From NCBI GenBank assembly GCA_018105865.1, contig CM030868.1, positions 10,762,745-10,826,744 of the forward strand: a stretch of DNA of 64,000 nt, read 5' to 3'. Source of the stretch: Metaphire vulgaris (taxonomy: Eukaryota; Annelida; Clitellata; Crassiclitellata; Megascolecidae). The notes under the pieces were generated by a model, which was not told where the DNA came from, ran no database searches, and saw nothing but the letters and a program-made list of their open reading frames with translations. A program made the position numbers and the translations under genes. Shown one piece after another: positions 34,509 to 48,711 of this stretch (positions are counted from its first letter, which is position 1; every line of letters starts with the position of its first letter).

Positions 34509-34583
34509 CAGGCTGGCGCAAAAAACCGGACTATATTAAATGCCAAACCTAATGTGACTAGCCCGGTTTTTTGCGCCACCCTG
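34509..34583 (+). mobile_element. 75-bp Tc1/mariner-like MITE, copy 2
   Basis: Same length as the copy at 8362 and differing at only a few bases, again flanked by TA. Confidence 0.82.
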
Positions 34584-34584
34584 T

Positions 34585-35289
34585 ATCTACAATCAAAACA
34601 ATCCTGAGTTTATTTCTGTATCTGAAGTTAAGAGCAGAACCTTATCCGAAACGAAGCAGCCAGGTTGTATGCCAAAGTCATCGTAACGTTGATCGATGAC
34701 GATTGTAATCCATTTACATTCTGTAATTCCCTCAAGATATCGGAACAAAGGTTGACGCGCGTGTATCTCACGTCAAACAATATTCATTGATGCAAGACGT
34801 TAACGCACCTCGGGGCCGTTCAAACACACACACACACACACACACACACAGCACCATCTACTCTACTTACACGCGGACATAATACGCTGTCGATCCCGAT
34901 GGCTATGTTTTTCTGCTCAAATATGTCTTTATTTTACTGCTTTTGTGTTTTATTTTGCTCTTCTGCTGTGTGATTTTTGTCAGTTTTTCGTGAAAATGGG
35001 CGAAGGCAAGGAGCAACTTTCAGGATTTTTTGAAAAATTTCCTATAAATTTCGAGTTTTCACACGTCCTCGTGGAGTTAAACGTCGAATTTTACTAAAAA
35101 CCAAGATAATTTTCAGAAATTGTTTCGGAAATTATTAAAAATGAACAATCTACTGACTTCTAATACTTTTGCCGATGGCCTTTTTCATGTTGATGTGTCG
35201 CCAACTAACTCAAAAGTTCAACAGCACAATGCCATAGCTAGTATACATGCTTTATGCCATTCTTTTGTGATCTGTACTCTGAGACTTAT
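34585..35289. other. Intergenic DNA
   Basis: A (CA)n tract at 34827-34850. No gene recognised. Confidence 0.4.
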
Positions 35290-35290
35290 T

Positions 35291-35339
<49 letters not shown>

Positions 35340-35490
35340 TATATGGCGCAATAAGCATAGCGAAGGCCAAAGTCAAGAGCACTTTACAGGGGGGCACTTG
35401 TAGGAGATAGTAAATAAGTGCGTCTTTAGTTTATTTGCAAACAGTTCGGGAGAGGTCTCTTAAGGGCAAGAACAAAAGATTGAAGGCCAG
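35290..35490 (-). mobile_element. L2-type LINE 3' end with (ATT)n tail
   Basis: Read on the minus strand, it runs CTAAAGACGCACTT (LKTHL), AAGTGCTCTTGACTTTGGCC and GCGCCATATAAAT, then AAT triplets at 35297-35340. Confidence 0.75.
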
Positions 35491-35840
35491 AGATTTACTC
35501 TCCAAATCACAGATTCAGAGCGTCCACAGGCACATTGGCGTTAAAATCGGTGAAATATGATTGCCAATATAACTTGCACTCAGATCTTAACCCATTCGAC
35601 AGCGAATACCCGAGACGACAACTAAAAACTTGGGACGAGCATTTTGATGTGCCCCCATATGTATTGACCCGCTGAGCACCGGCATGCTTACATTCAGAAT
35701 CTATCGATTTCCGTTCAGATGAATATTGTCTCTTGACATCGATGGAATTGATCTGAGTCCTCACTTTAGAGTGACATGGATTGACATCCTCATGCCATGC
35801 ATGAGAACCCTCGTCATAAAAGTACACAGTACTCAGTACT

Positions 35841-35973
<133 letters not shown>

Positions 35974-36202
35974 ACTACTACATATAGACTACCATATAAA
36001 GACATTATGTGTAATATATATAACACAGGTTTACAAAAAAAAATTGAAAATTGTCTGAGTTTTTTCAACTGATTTATGACAATTTGGTACTGCTGAAACT
36101 GAAAATGACACTGGTTTCTTTGGATCAGGTCAGGTTTTATGCTATTTTGATTTTAAAAAATCTAGTCCTATAACTAAATCCATTGCATTTTGTAACATTA
36201 GA

Positions 36203-36713
36203 GGGCAACCCCACAAAAATTTTGTCTGTTGTCTCAGAAGTTAGACTTATTTTTGGGTATATTTAGGGTACTGATTGCAAATATGGCACCAGATTTTTTT
36301 ATATAAGCTCTAGTTTTTGATATTCGGCCATATATTTTAGACTGGAAGTGCGTGATAATTGCCTATATCACAGGGCAACAAAAAAATTTGTGTTACCTTG
36401 TTTTCCTAGAAGTAAGACCTGTTTCTTAGTATATTTAGGGTGCTGATTCCAAATATGACATCAGATTTTTTCTACCACCTCTAGTTTTTGAGATTCGGCC
36501 ATATATTCTAGACTGGAAGTGCGTGATAATTGCCTTTCTCACAGGGTAACAATAAAAATTTGTGTTGCCATGTTTCCCTAGAAGTAAGACCTGTTTCTTG
36601 ATATATTTAGGATGCTGATTCCAAATATGGCATCAGATTTTCCCTATCAGCTCTAGTTTTTTGGGATATGGCCATATATCCTATATTGGAAGTGCATGAT
36701 AAATGTATATATT
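36203..36713. repeat. 171-bp tandem repeat, 3 copies
   Basis: The unit runs from GGGCAACAAAAAAATTTGTG through CTCTAGTTTTTGAGATTCGG to CTGGAAGTGCGTGATAATTG. Marker words recur at 36308, 36479 and 36651. Confidence 0.88.
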
Positions 36714-37140
36714 TGCTTTATGTAGCTTTTGATTGCTCTCATCTAAAGGTATTTGTTAATAACATTAAAGGTCTTACATTTCCCAAATAAAAGAATCGAA
36801 ATATGTGCAGTATAATCAATTATATTATTTAATTAGATAAGCACGATTCATGAAAACTGTTTTGAGGTAATTGTGGACGAAGGAGCATCAACAGATCTTC
36901 AGGGCACATTTAGAAATACAATTGCATGTTAAATGTTTGAATGCCATTTTGTTCTGATTTCTAGGATGACAAAGTGATTGACAACTAATTCATTAATTAA
37001 TATAGTTGTATTTAAATATGTAATAGTTGTTGCTTTGAATATTTATGCTGTTCAATGATAGGAATGATAGGAATGATTGAATTGATTAAGGATTCTGCAT
37101 TTAACGCATTATTAGTAGAACCAAAATACAAGAACGACTA

Positions 37141-37262
37141 AGCCCCGTATCTCAAAAACTAGAGCCGATGGGGCAAAACGGATAACATTTTTGGAATCAG
37201 GGCACCAAATTTACTCAAGAATAGGTCTTACTTTGCAGGCAACAAACTATTTCTTGACCATT
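37141..37262 (-). repeat. Inverted partial copy of the 171-bp unit
   Basis: CGTATCTCAAAAACTAGAGC and AGAATAGGTCTTACTTTGCA are the reverse complement of parts of the unit at 36203, about 430 bases away. The whole may be the remains of an element with long inverted ends. Confidence 0.7.
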
Positions 37263-37453
37263 TCATTATAATAAAATCTGCATGGCGTTAACAGAAAACA
37301 CATGTATAGGCCTACATGAAAAATCATCATGTAGCGATATATAAAAAAGTTGACCTGATTGAGCAAAACCAATGTTATATTTGAATTTAGGACATTGAAA
37401 TTGTCCTAAATCGGTTGAGAAAACTTAGACAATAAATTTGATGTAAACCAGTG

Positions 37454-37491
<38 letters not shown>

Positions 37492-37492
37492 A

Positions 37493-38193
<701 letters not shown>

Positions 38194-38219
38194 TATATAT
38201 ATATAATATTATATAACAA

Positions 38220-38274
38220 TATATACACCCCTCCAAATGTATACCGCCAAATCAAATTCCTGGCTACGCCCCTG
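38220..38274. mobile_element. Family E hAT-like 3' end
   Basis: CAAATTCCTGGCTACGCCCCTG-type end. The left part is lost in AT-rich sequence. Confidence 0.5.
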
Positions 38275-38528
38275 TTCATGACCGGTTGTTTTGGAATTCC
38301 AAAAAATGAGCCTAATATTTGAAGCGCAGGTTCAAAAAGACAGGCGAAGATGGTGGTGAAGACGTTTTGAAAACATTCAGAAGACGATTTCTTGTCAATC
38401 TCTCTGTCAAAAGCTGTTTTTCGTTTAGGAGAGATAATTTCATTTCAGAAACGCCCAGAGCAGTTCACAGACTCAACTGGCCAAATGAAAAACCACATAG
38501 CTGCTGATAACTCATGAAAATGCCTATA

Positions 38529-38714
38529 CAGTAGAACTTCGTTATAACGATCTCGGTAATAAGTATACTCGGTTATAGAGTACCGCAATGCATAGTTCCG
38601 TGTGATCGCTCTACCATATTGGATAGTAGTGAATATTACGTACCTCTGATATAACATATACTAAACGTTATTATGTTACAGACCCGCAAGGTACTTTATA
38701 ACGAAGTTCTACTG
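38529..38714. mobile_element. pogo-like MITE
   Basis: Ends CAGTAGAACTTCGTTATAAC and GTTATAACGAAGTTCTACTG-like, about 20 bases and nearly perfect, with TA flanks at 38527 and 38715. Ends of this type are typical of pogo/Tigger elements. Confidence 0.83.
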
Positions 38715-39036
38715 TAGACGTATCTAGGAAAATTAACGGAGCTGTGAAAATTCATCGAAACGACAGAATGACTGAAGAAGTGAGGAGCGTGGAGTGTCTG
38801 CTGGAGAGACTGTGAGTCAACTGTAGAGGACGAGAAAAGCGACGGCGGCAGCACACACAGGACACGATGGACGACGCCGGGCATTGGGAGGCACAGCATT
38901 CGGTGACGATCACCGCAGAAACGGAGGCGACGATGCATCACAGGGGCAGAGTGGACGGAGGACGTTGATTATTAACTGCGCCTCTGACATCGCCCGCGGT
39001 GATTATACGGCGACGCGTTGAACGGGAGGAGGCGAT

Positions 39037-39039
39037 ATG

Positions 39040-39070
<31 letters not shown>

Positions 39071-39133
39071 AAGATGCACTGCTGCTGCTGAGGCTGCTGA
39101 CGGTCGGCTTCTGCTGCTCTTCTTCTATCGTCG
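39037..39133 (+). CDS. CA10/CA11-like carbonic-anhydrase-related protein, exon 1 (signal peptide)
   Basis: Encodes residues 1-32 plus one base. Nine consecutive Ala codons (all GCC) are followed by EDALLLLRLLTVGFCCSSSIV, a plausible signal peptide, which fits a secreted protein of this family. The start ATG follows GGCGAT in a GC-rich leader. Donor GTCG|GTGAGT, phase 1. It is placed with the gene because its phase and strand fit exon 2 at 45636. The first exon itself is not conserved enough to prove it. Confidence 0.75.
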
Positions 39134-39169
39134 GTGAGTTCCCCTCAAAGGAATTGCTATTACTATTAC

Positions 39170-40056
39170 CAGTGATGGGTAATTCAATTTCTAATTCTAA
39201 TTAATTAGCTAACGAATTAGCTATCTTTCTAATTCTAATTCTAATCAATTACTTCCAAAATATTGCTAATTCTAATTCTAATTCTAATGAATAGCGTGCT
39301 AATTGTAATTGAAAAGAACAATTAGTTGCCTAATTAGCACACTTGCTTGAGTCAAGTGCTTTGGAACCACGATACAAACTCAAGTGGATAGAGAGTGCTG
39401 GGGAAGGATATTTTGTTCAAGGACAAATTAAACGTCAAGTAAATTCAGTCTCAAGGCAGATAATACACCTTTGACACCAGCTACGGACAATGACAAATCA
39501 GTCACACCTCAAATTAAAACCCACAAGGATCTATTTGGATATATGGAAGAAACTTTGCTGACGTCAACAGAAACTGAAGAGCTCCAAAGTTACTTATATA
39601 CTCCAACCAATATGAACACTAATTGTATTTCTTTTTGGGAGGACCATAAATTGAACTTTCCCTGTTTATACCAGCTGAATTTGCAGCATCATATTGTACC
39701 GGCCACATCTGCTGCTATTGAAAGATCATTTAGTGCAGATGGATTTATTCTTAATGATAGGAGAAAATGAAATCGATTAGATGATACTTAGTTTGAGTCA
39801 CTTTTACTTGCAAAATGCAATTCTGATATAATCTAGATTACGGAGGATGAAATTAATTTTCGCTGTTACATTAAAATGCATCGCAATTTTTATCACTGCA
39901 CTTCTAATTGCTAATTCTAATAAATTAGAAGGTATCTAATTTAATTTAATTAATTAGTTGTGAAATTTTGCTAATTCCAATTCTAATTGTAATTGTAAAA
40001 TTTCAACTAATTCTAATTCTAATTAATTAGATAAAAATGGCAATTACCCATCACTG
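39170..40056 (+). mobile_element. hAT transposon remnant with CTAATT arrays, family S
   Basis: Ends CAGTGATGGGTAATT and AATTACCCATCACTG are perfect inverted repeats, with a perfect actattac duplication (39162-39169 and 40057-40064). CTAATT/TTCTAA hexamers fill about 39185-39320 and 39900-40030. The middle holds a transposase fragment. It inserted 36 bases after the CA exon 1 donor. Confidence 0.95.
39435..39840 (+). pseudogene. hAT transposase C-terminal fragment (broken)
   Basis: FWEDHKLNFPCLYQLNLQHH, VPATSAAIERSFSADGFILN and DRRK match the hAT C-terminal dimerisation domain (the W..H....P.L, P.TSA..ER.FS pattern). The frame meets a TGA at 39768, after which NRLDDT, a TAG, and FESLLLAKCNSDI continue the family pattern. 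The N-terminal zinc finger and catalytic core are missing, so it is dead. Confidence 0.88.
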
Positions 40057-40064
40057 ACTATTAC

Positions 40065-40075
40065 TACTACTACTA

Positions 40076-40158
<83 letters not shown>

Positions 40159-40540
40159 TACTGCTACTACTACTATACTACTTACTACTACTACTCTACC
40201 ACGACTACTTCTACTAGTTCTACTGCACTGCTACCATTGATACCACTACTGCTACCACTGTACTGTTGCTACCACCACCACTGCTACCACCACCACTACC
40301 ACTGCTACTGCTGCCTACTACTGCTACCACACCACCACCCACCACCCACCACCACTGCTGCACTACTACTGCTGCTACCACCACTACCACTGCCTGTAAC
40401 ACCACCACCACCACTACAGCCACTACTACTACCACTACTACCACCACCACTACTGCTATTACTACTACTACTACTTCTGCTGCTACAGTAATACTACTAC
40501 CACTGCAACAGTTATTGCTACTACTACTCATCCATGTCAT
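40065..40540. repeat. (CTA)n passing into CTA/CCA/CTG triplets
   Basis: A pure CTA block at about 40079-40157, then mixed CTA, CCA and CTG triplets. Confidence 0.93.
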
Positions 40541-40649
40541 CAATTAAAGTAATTATCTTTCTCGACTATGGATGGAAGCAGCAAAAAACGGGAACCGATT
40601 GTTGTGAGTGATGAAAAGGACAATGGTGAGTCGAGACAAAGAGATAATT

Positions 40650-41095
40650 GTAAAACTATATAAGACATGAGTTAGGCCTCATTTGGAATACGGTATTCGT
40701 GCATGGAATCTATTTATGAAGGCAAGATGACATAGAAAACCTGCAAAGACGAGCAACAAAGATGGTCAATGAATGACATAATTTAAGCTACGAAAAAAAA
40801 CTTCAATATTGTGGACTGACAACACTATAGAAAGGAGAAGAGAAAGAGGGGATTTGATAGAAACATACAAAATAATGACTGGGAAAGTAGATGTGCCATA
40901 CGATCAATTCTTTACATTGGCACACTATAGCAGCACAAGAGGCCACAAGTGCAAATTGTTTAAGCAGAGGTTGGGTTCAAGAAAGAACAATTTTTAGTAC
41001 AAGGTTTGTGGACAAATGGGGCAGTTTGGACGAAAAGACAATAACAGTTGAAAAACTAAATAAATTCAAAGGTTATCTGGGAAAACTGGGTTAGT
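40650..41095 (+). mobile_element. CR1-like LINE reverse transcriptase C-terminus
   Basis: Frames read LRPHLEYGIRAWN, ENLQRRATKMV, RRRERGDLIETYKIMTGKVD and STRGHKCKLFKQRLGSRKNN, a common LINE C-terminal region, with several frameshifts. A second copy lies at 52950-53470. Confidence 0.85.
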
Positions 41096-41179
41096 AAATG
41101 CTGAGAGTTGTTAAAGTGGTAGTCATGCAGACTAGCCTGGCTTCTTAAACCACTTGAAATCACGTTATTTGATATATTA

Positions 41180-41990
41180 TTACTACTTCTACTGGAATTA
41201 CTACTGCTGCTATTACTAATACGTCATTCTCTCTTTCTTCTTGTTCCTGTTCTTGTTCTCCCTCGTCTTCCTCTTCGCCGTCATATGCTCAGTTCCAAAT
41301 GACCAATTAGACAACGTAACCAAAAGAGTGACATCAGTGGTGTAGCCAGGAATTTGATTTTGAGGGTGGGGGTCTTGAAATATTAACTAGTCATTGCTAT
41401 TTCAAAATCAAAACATGTATAAATGTCCCACATGTGAACAAAACATAAAAAACTTTAAGTCAGGCTTTTTTGGGTGGGGGTATATACCGATTATTACCCA
41501 CCCACCCACCCACCCCTTCTCTCGGCGGCCCTGGTACTAGTTAACACAGAGACCTGTTATTTGTAGCAATGCAGCTATCGTGTCCAAATGCGGGTCTAAT
41601 CCTCGATAATTAGTAGCATTTTTGCATTGCCGGAGTCTGAAAATAATTATATCAACGGATACTAAAGTCTTGTGTCAGAGAAAAGGAAATAATTTTCATA
41701 GAAACTTCATATACAACAAAATTTACGTAGATTTGATATTGAAGCAAGGTCTTTCAACAAGAAATTATGCTTTTCGCGTTTTCATTACTTAGCTGCAAAT
41801 AGTATTTTAATTGAGACTAATACTATTTATTCAAAGAAAACAGGCCATAGACCAGAATTATAACAAATAGAATTTTGGGACCACTTAAAACCCCATTGAA
41901 TGGTTTGGAAGTTGACTGTTAACGAGCAGAGAAATCACATCTCCTCATTATGTCACTGATTTTCTTAAAGAATAGTGAGAAATATCGATG
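41180..41990. other. CA gene intron 1, little recognised
   Basis: A family B-like left end (CAGTGGTGTAGCCAGG) is at 41335 without a clear right end. Nothing else supported. Confidence 0.4.
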
Positions 41991-41999
41991 CGGCACTAC

Positions 42000-42234
42000 T
42001 AGGAGAGGGAGGGAAAGAGAAATAGAGATGTGGGAGAGAGAGAAAGAGAGAGACAAAGAGAAAGACAGAGACAGAGCGAGACAGAGAGAAAGAGAGATAT
42101 ACAGAGAGAAAGAGAGAGCGAAAGACAAAGTGATACAGAGAGAAAGAGATAAAGAGAGAAATAGAAAAAGAAGGACAGAGAGCGAGAGACAGAGAGAAAG
42201 AGAGAGAAAGAGAGTCAGAGAGAAAGCGAAAGAC

Positions 42235-42289
<55 letters not shown>

Positions 42290-42406
42290 GAGAAGGACAG
42301 AGAGAGAGAAAGAGAGATAGAGAGAGAGAAAGAGAAAGAGAAAGAGAGAAAGAGAAGGACGGAGAGAGCGAGAGAGACAGAGAAGAGAGAGAAAGAGAGA
42401 TAGAGT

Positions 42407-42448
<42 letters not shown>

Positions 42449-42449
42449 G

Positions 42450-42489
<40 letters not shown>

Positions 42490-42660
42490 AGAAGCCAGAA
42501 ATAGAGGCTGATTAGCGGGTAGAAATCTGAAATAGCCGAGGGGCTGGAAAACAGAGATGGATGAAGAACCGCGACTTCAGTAATGCATTGGAAAGATAGA
42601 GAGAGAGGGAGAGAGAGAGAGAGAGAGATAGGGAGAGAGAGAGAGCGACAGAAACGTGAA
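42000..42660. repeat. (GA)n purine tract
   Basis: GAGA and GAAAGAGA repeats with GACA interruptions, broken at 42487-42595. Confidence 0.95.
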
Positions 42661-42859
42661 AAAGCCTCGCATTATAAGAGAAGCGGAAAATAAGACGTGC
42701 TGCTGCAGGTGGAATAATTGACTGGAAAGTGATATCAAGCATCGAGGCCAGCGAAATAAATATGAAGAGAAAAAGAGGAGACGATAATAATGAAATGATA
42801 GAGGCAACATCACGAGTGACAGCATTAACAACATTAGAAGTCGAAGCAGTAGCAGTAGT

Positions 42860-43465
<606 letters not shown>

Positions 43466-43684
43466 ACAGAGAAGATGTTTACGAATGGCGAGAATTAACC
43501 ACAATGGAGACATTCGTCTGAATTTATTACGCAAAATCTAGCAGCGGTCACTCAAGAGACAGGCAGGCAGACAGGCAGACGGAAAGAAGAAGACAGACAG
43601 ATATACTCAAACCCACAAAGAAGCGCTTTCATACGGCAAGTCAACAGACAAACATGCAGACTCGGGGGAGAGAGAGGGAGAGAG

Positions 43685-43715
<31 letters not shown>

Positions 43716-44508
43716 GAGAGAGAGATATGAAGTCAAAAGACCCAGTCATAACTATTGCCAAACTGTTAAGTAGGCCGAAGGATTGATTTTAAAAAGACAT
43801 ACACTGAGTCACGTGACTATGAAAATTGGAGATAGACCTTTTCATAGATAGTCCTATATGTAACGATGGTGCGTGGAAAGCATAGATATAAGAAGAAGAG
43901 GGGGGAGTTTGTGTATTGTGAACTGAAATTCTGGGGTTGTTATAACGACCGCTGGACAAAAGAAGCGTGGATCAGAGGAGGAAGGAGAAAAACAGAGGAA
44001 ACCCGCGGAGGGAGTCAGACAGTTCTCTTGATCTTAGTAATTACGACGACTTCAAAGTGGAAGCCCCGAAGAGCATGAGGATAGAATCCAAACCATGTAG
44101 TCACCAGAAAACTGTCAAATCTGTTGCGGCAGTATGGTTATACAGCGCCAAGTGAATGGTTATACAATGCCAGCGCCAAGTGAATGGTTATACAGCGCTA
44201 AGTGGTATTTGGAATGGTCTCTCCGAATGTATAACCAACTCATCAAATTTATATTTATTCAAAATCAGCTTTAAAAATTGTAACCTATTTAATTGATATA
44301 CTAAGATATCATAATATATTAACTGTATGATTATGTTATAAGATTTTCCTGTTAATAACTTGATGACAAGATGTTTATACCTACTTCCATTTTTCATTCA
44401 CATTGACATACTGTACTCATAGACACCTATCAACGGAAACTGTGTTCTGTCTTGGTATCTACAGTGTTCTTTCCAACGTTGTAATGTTTTCAATGATTAT
44501 AATGACTT

Positions 44509-44675
44509 ATAGGAGTATCCAGAACAATCTCTATGGTCACTGATCTATGCCCACCAGCAAGAAATCTGCTTCTGCCATTGGCGTCTATTAATAGACAACA
44601 ATGGTTTCTATGGTTTCTGCCCACCAGTGGGCGGAGCAACCGGACCTTGTTGGTAAACACTGGATACCCCTATAG
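44509..44675 (+). mobile_element. 165-bp MITE with TA flanks, copy 2
   Basis: Ends TATAGGAGTATCCAG and CTGGATACCCCTATA. Nearly the same sequence as 13963-14129. Confidence 0.82.
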
Positions 44676-44950
44676 GCTATAATTGAACTACATGTAATTC
44701 TACTTTATATATTTTCTGTAATACAATGAATGCTTAATATGAGAATTTGATGCACTCGTGTATTTAACTGATATGATGTTCTGTTGTTGGAAATAAACCA
44801 TATTTCTAAAAAAAGGTGGTAGATTTTTCAAGCAAGAAGCGGCAGGCCAGAATACTCTATCCCACCCCAAAGTTTTCGACTTCCAGCGCCCTCGACTAGC
44901 GACCGATTTTAAGCCACTCAATCCAGTGGTCTTGGCTCTGTATTTTGAGC

Positions 44951-44957
<7 letters not shown>

Positions 44958-45004
<47 letters not shown>
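44958..45004. repeat. (AT)n microsatellite
   Basis: About 23 AT dinucleotides. Confidence 0.95.
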
Positions 45005-45006
<2 letters not shown>

Positions 45007-45469
45007 GTTTACAAATGCATTGGCGTTTCATTGTTTCTGATCAGCCAACCTCTTTGATGCCACTATCATAATGCCAAGTGCATCATACAAGCCAAACGGG
45101 GATCGTTTTAAGACCGGACCTACTGTAAATGTTCACATGCTGGCCACCACACAGTGAAAAACCAGGCCAAGAACTGTACCTTTTAAAAGCTATCTAATGA
45201 ATGTATTTCCTTATAAATGACTCTATAATCAATCTACGCTGACAGCAATCTTACTCAGGATCTGAGGAGGCTTTTGGGAGGTGGGTTTTACCAGTGGCTT
45301 AGCCAGGTTTGCAGAAAATGGGGCACATCGACATTTTGTCTAACTTTAAAAAATGAATTCTGAATGATTGAATTGGACGACAATATAATTGTAATGGCTA
45401 TGATTGTGAACGACTTCAAAATGGGTCTCAGTACTGTAGGTTTAAGGTTACTAGATGTGGATGAGTGCG

Positions 45470-45528
45470 ACAGGGGTTCTCACACAGGGCAGACCCTACT
45501 GAACCACCTTAAACCTTGCTATTTATTA

Positions 45529-45603
<75 letters not shown>
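45470..45603 (+). mobile_element. SINE 3' end with (TTA)n tail
   Basis: GGTTCTCACACAGGGCAGAC through CCACCTTAAACCTTGCTATT, then about 24 TTA triplets ending 32 bases before CA exon 2. Confidence 0.65.
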
Positions 45604-45635
45604 GTCAGTAATTCTGCGTCTTTGTTGTTTTACAG

Positions 45636-45683
45636 TTTCTGGGTCCAGTTGGTCAGAATGGTGGACATACGAAGGTATTTCAG
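45636..45683 (+). CDS. CA10/CA11-like protein, exon 2
   Basis: A 48-base exon: it completes codon 33, encodes SGSSWSEWWTYEGIS (34-48) and gives one base to codon 49. EWWTYEGI aligns with the EGWWAYKE segment at the start of the CA-like domain in CA10/CA11. Acceptor TTTACAG, donor CAG|GTGAGC, phases 1 and 1. Confidence 0.88.
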
Positions 45684-45775
45684 GTGAGCGGTCAACGTTG
45701 ACCATCCGATGATAAGTTTAATAACAATGACAGTTATAATCTGCATCCGAGTCGCTGATCCGTTTGGCTGTGAAC

Positions 45776-45963
45776 CAGGGATATTTTACACCCCCTAACA
45801 CGCCCAACAGCCCCCTCCCAATCTGAGACCGACGCCCCAACACCCCCAATTTTAGCCTGGGACTGGGAGGACGTTTTTTGCTTGTCATTTTTTTGGCAGG
45901 GACCCACAAAATATACCGACACCCAGCCCCCCCCCCCAATTGATAATCCTAGAAATAACCCTG
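45776..45963 (+). mobile_element. hAT-like MITE, family D
   Basis: Ends CAGGGATATTTTACACCCCC and GAAATAACCCTG, with a perfect ctgtgaac duplication. Core variant at 45870-45887. Confidence 0.92.
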
Positions 45964-45971
45964 CTGTGAAC

Positions 45972-46143
45972 TATTTGGTTAAATGACTCTCCGACGGATT
46001 TGACTGGTTCGCAACTTCGACTGTTGACTGCCTTGAAACATTTACTGACTGAAATACACACAACTGTAAAATATTGAAGCAAACATTTGACAGGTGTTCC
46101 AAAGACAACTTAAAAGTCGTGCGATTTTGGTTGAGTTGAAACG

Positions 46144-46187
<44 letters not shown>

Positions 46188-47299
46188 ACTATTCTCGGCT
46201 CCATTTTTTTCGTTCCACAGTAAAAGGTTGAAATAGCAAAATTCTGGATGATAATATGAAAATATATTTCCGTAACTCTAATAAGCTTTCTGTTTTTATG
46301 TTATATGTTCAAACTTCTTAGCTGAATTGACAACATTATAGAAGCGAAAAAGGAACTTAGATACTTATATATATATAGCCCTAAATCCTGATTGCATTGG
46401 AACGGACATTGAGAACCACGACGCCCTGTCTGGGGTCAACATGGCATCTGCCCAAAATTTCTAGCCTCGCCAATTGTCAATGGAATTATATGTTTTTTGA
46501 AATCTGTAGATTTGATTTATAAAATATAATTTTTGGCTGGTTGTACAAAGTCATAGTGCAGAAATCGAGTTTTTCTATTGCTGGAAGCCCATTGTCTATG
46601 AATATGTCCATATATATACATCAAGGCTAATCCGTTTAGACGATCATCTTCCATTTTTGGTGGACCGGTGGGAGGGGGATGCATCCCCAGCCATCTCCAA
46701 CGTGGAACCACTCCTGTAGGCTTTGCTTGAAAGGGTCGGTGTGCCCTCTATTCCGGAATCCTGGCTACGCCACTGAAAACGGACAAATCGAAATAACATA
46801 TTTTCTATACTAACGCTTTAGTTACAGAGTTTTTCGAGCCTCGTAAAATGTTTTCGGATGTCGAGGCCTCTAAAATTCATAACCGTAAGACAACAAATCC
46901 GTTTAAGCTAATATACATTTTATATTTTCTCCCAGATTTTAAAACAGTCATCTGTTTCAAATATTTAGCGACAGCTCTGAACGACTCCTGTTCAATGCAT
47001 TGTCATTCATTCACGTCACGTTCACGTCACGTGTCTTTCACGTCACGTGTCATTCACGTCACGTGTCATTCACTATTAATGGCCGTTATGGTTCAAGCCT
47101 TGGTCACATCACAGAAAGACCATTCTAGGTTCTAGGAGAACAACTTGTGGACGTCCATATAAAGTTCAAAGACAAGTTGATGCCAAGAGGATACAAACCA
47201 AGAATGTTAGGATTTTAATCCTAGTTCTGGTCCTTGTCCTCAATGTCTCCTTAAGGGCGAATAATCTACACTGTAAGCCCAAGTCCCTGTCCTTGTGGG
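45972..47299. other. CA gene intron 2, sparse
   Basis: (AG)n at 46150-46187. A run of CACGTCACGTGTCATT units at 47006-47070. A lone family C-like right end near 46660-46715. No gene recognised. Confidence 0.45.
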
Positions 47300-47597
47300 C
47301 AGTGGCGGTTCCAGGAATTCTTGGTGGCGGGGATGGAAATTTTTTGGAAGTTGGTGGGGGGATGCAATGTGAAGAAGAAAAACAATAATAAAGAGAAACA
47401 AGGTCATTGTTAGTAGTGTTTTGCTAACTAAATGTTAAGAAACCTTGCCAAAAAGGCCGACAAGCAAGAAAAAGGTCAGTCGCAGTATTTTTCACAATTT
47501 TTTTAAACTCACCGGAAAATAGGTTGACAGGCAAAAAAAGGTCATCCGGAACCCCGGTGGGGGATGCATCCCCAGTCATTAACATGGCGGACACTGC
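47300..47597 (-). mobile_element. hAT-like MITE, family C, copy 3
   Basis: Left end CAGTGGCGGTTCCA. The right end is altered (GGCGGACACTGC). cttgtggg is duplicated perfectly. Reversed cores at 47459-47477 and 47526-47545. Confidence 0.83.
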
Positions 47598-47689
47598 CTT
47601 GTGGGTACAGTTATTGTCTTTGCCCTGACGTACCTGATAGAAGCCAGTAAGTTCCACAGCAGGAATTTTTCAGATATCAAAATAAATTG

Positions 47690-47728
47690 GGGAGGAGTAT
47701 ATATTGTTATTATGTTATATATATATAA

Positions 47729-47760
<32 letters not shown>

Positions 47761-47867
47761 GTTATATATGTATATATATGTTGTAAATACTGTAGGCCTA
47801 TTATATATATTGATTTTTTGGGGTAGTATATATACCGAAATACCCCCTCCCCGTCGCTACGCCCCTG
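47690..47867. mobile_element. Family E hAT-like copy with (AT)n
   Basis: The right end GTCGCTACGCCCCTG and preceding GATATATACC-type sequence match family E. An AT array occupies 47718-47790. The left end is not clear. Confidence 0.55.
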
Positions 47868-48117
47868 GTCACACCCCCGCCCCCCGCCATCCACTTCTCT
47901 CTTGCACAACGTCAAAACAGAAGCAGCAGTGAGAATGAGCTGCTATAATAATTGGCATCGCTTATACGCTTATACGCTTCAGAACGGTCGCCTAACGATT
48001 TTCCCACAATGCATCATTCATCGCTGTCTGATTCCATTATTTGCGTTGAGGGGGTGGGGGTGGGAAGGGGGTTACATAGATTATTATTTCTGTTTTCTAT
48101 ACAACTAAAAGAAATCG

Positions 48118-48166
<49 letters not shown>

Positions 48167-48342
48167 ACACTCTTGATGAGGATAATAATAACTATTCTAA
48201 TTATTTCGGATAGCGACTATAGTCTAAACCTTCCGCAGTCGTTAGAGTCGCCTGAGCCGGCGATTAGCACTCGCTCGAGCAAGCACCAACGAATCCTTTG
48301 TGGCGCAGGATTTGCCGCGGATTGGATGGTTTACCCTACCCC

Positions 48343-48527
48343 ACCCCGTAGCGACGCGGGGTATATCGGTGTATATCCCCCAAAACCCAAAAAATCAGAC
48401 TACCTTAAAATTGTTAATGTGTTTATTAAGATTTTCAAAGTTTTTAAAGATTTATACCCCCCCCCCAAATCACATTATACACCCAAATCACATTATACCC
48501 CAACTCAAATTCCTGGCTACGCCCCTG
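48343..48527 (-). mobile_element. hAT-like element, family E
   Basis: GTAGCGACGCGGGGTATATC at the left and CCTGGCTACGCCCCTG at the right, with the usual TATACCCCC interior. Confidence 0.65.
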
Positions 48528-48627
48528 CCCGATGGTCAGCTGTATTTTGGATATTAACCGTTCTAAACGCCCATTAAGAATGTAGTGTATTTGCTGCTTT
48601 GCGTATAATTGCGCTCTAGAAATGCTC

Positions 48628-48630
<3 letters not shown>

Positions 48631-48711
<81 letters not shown>

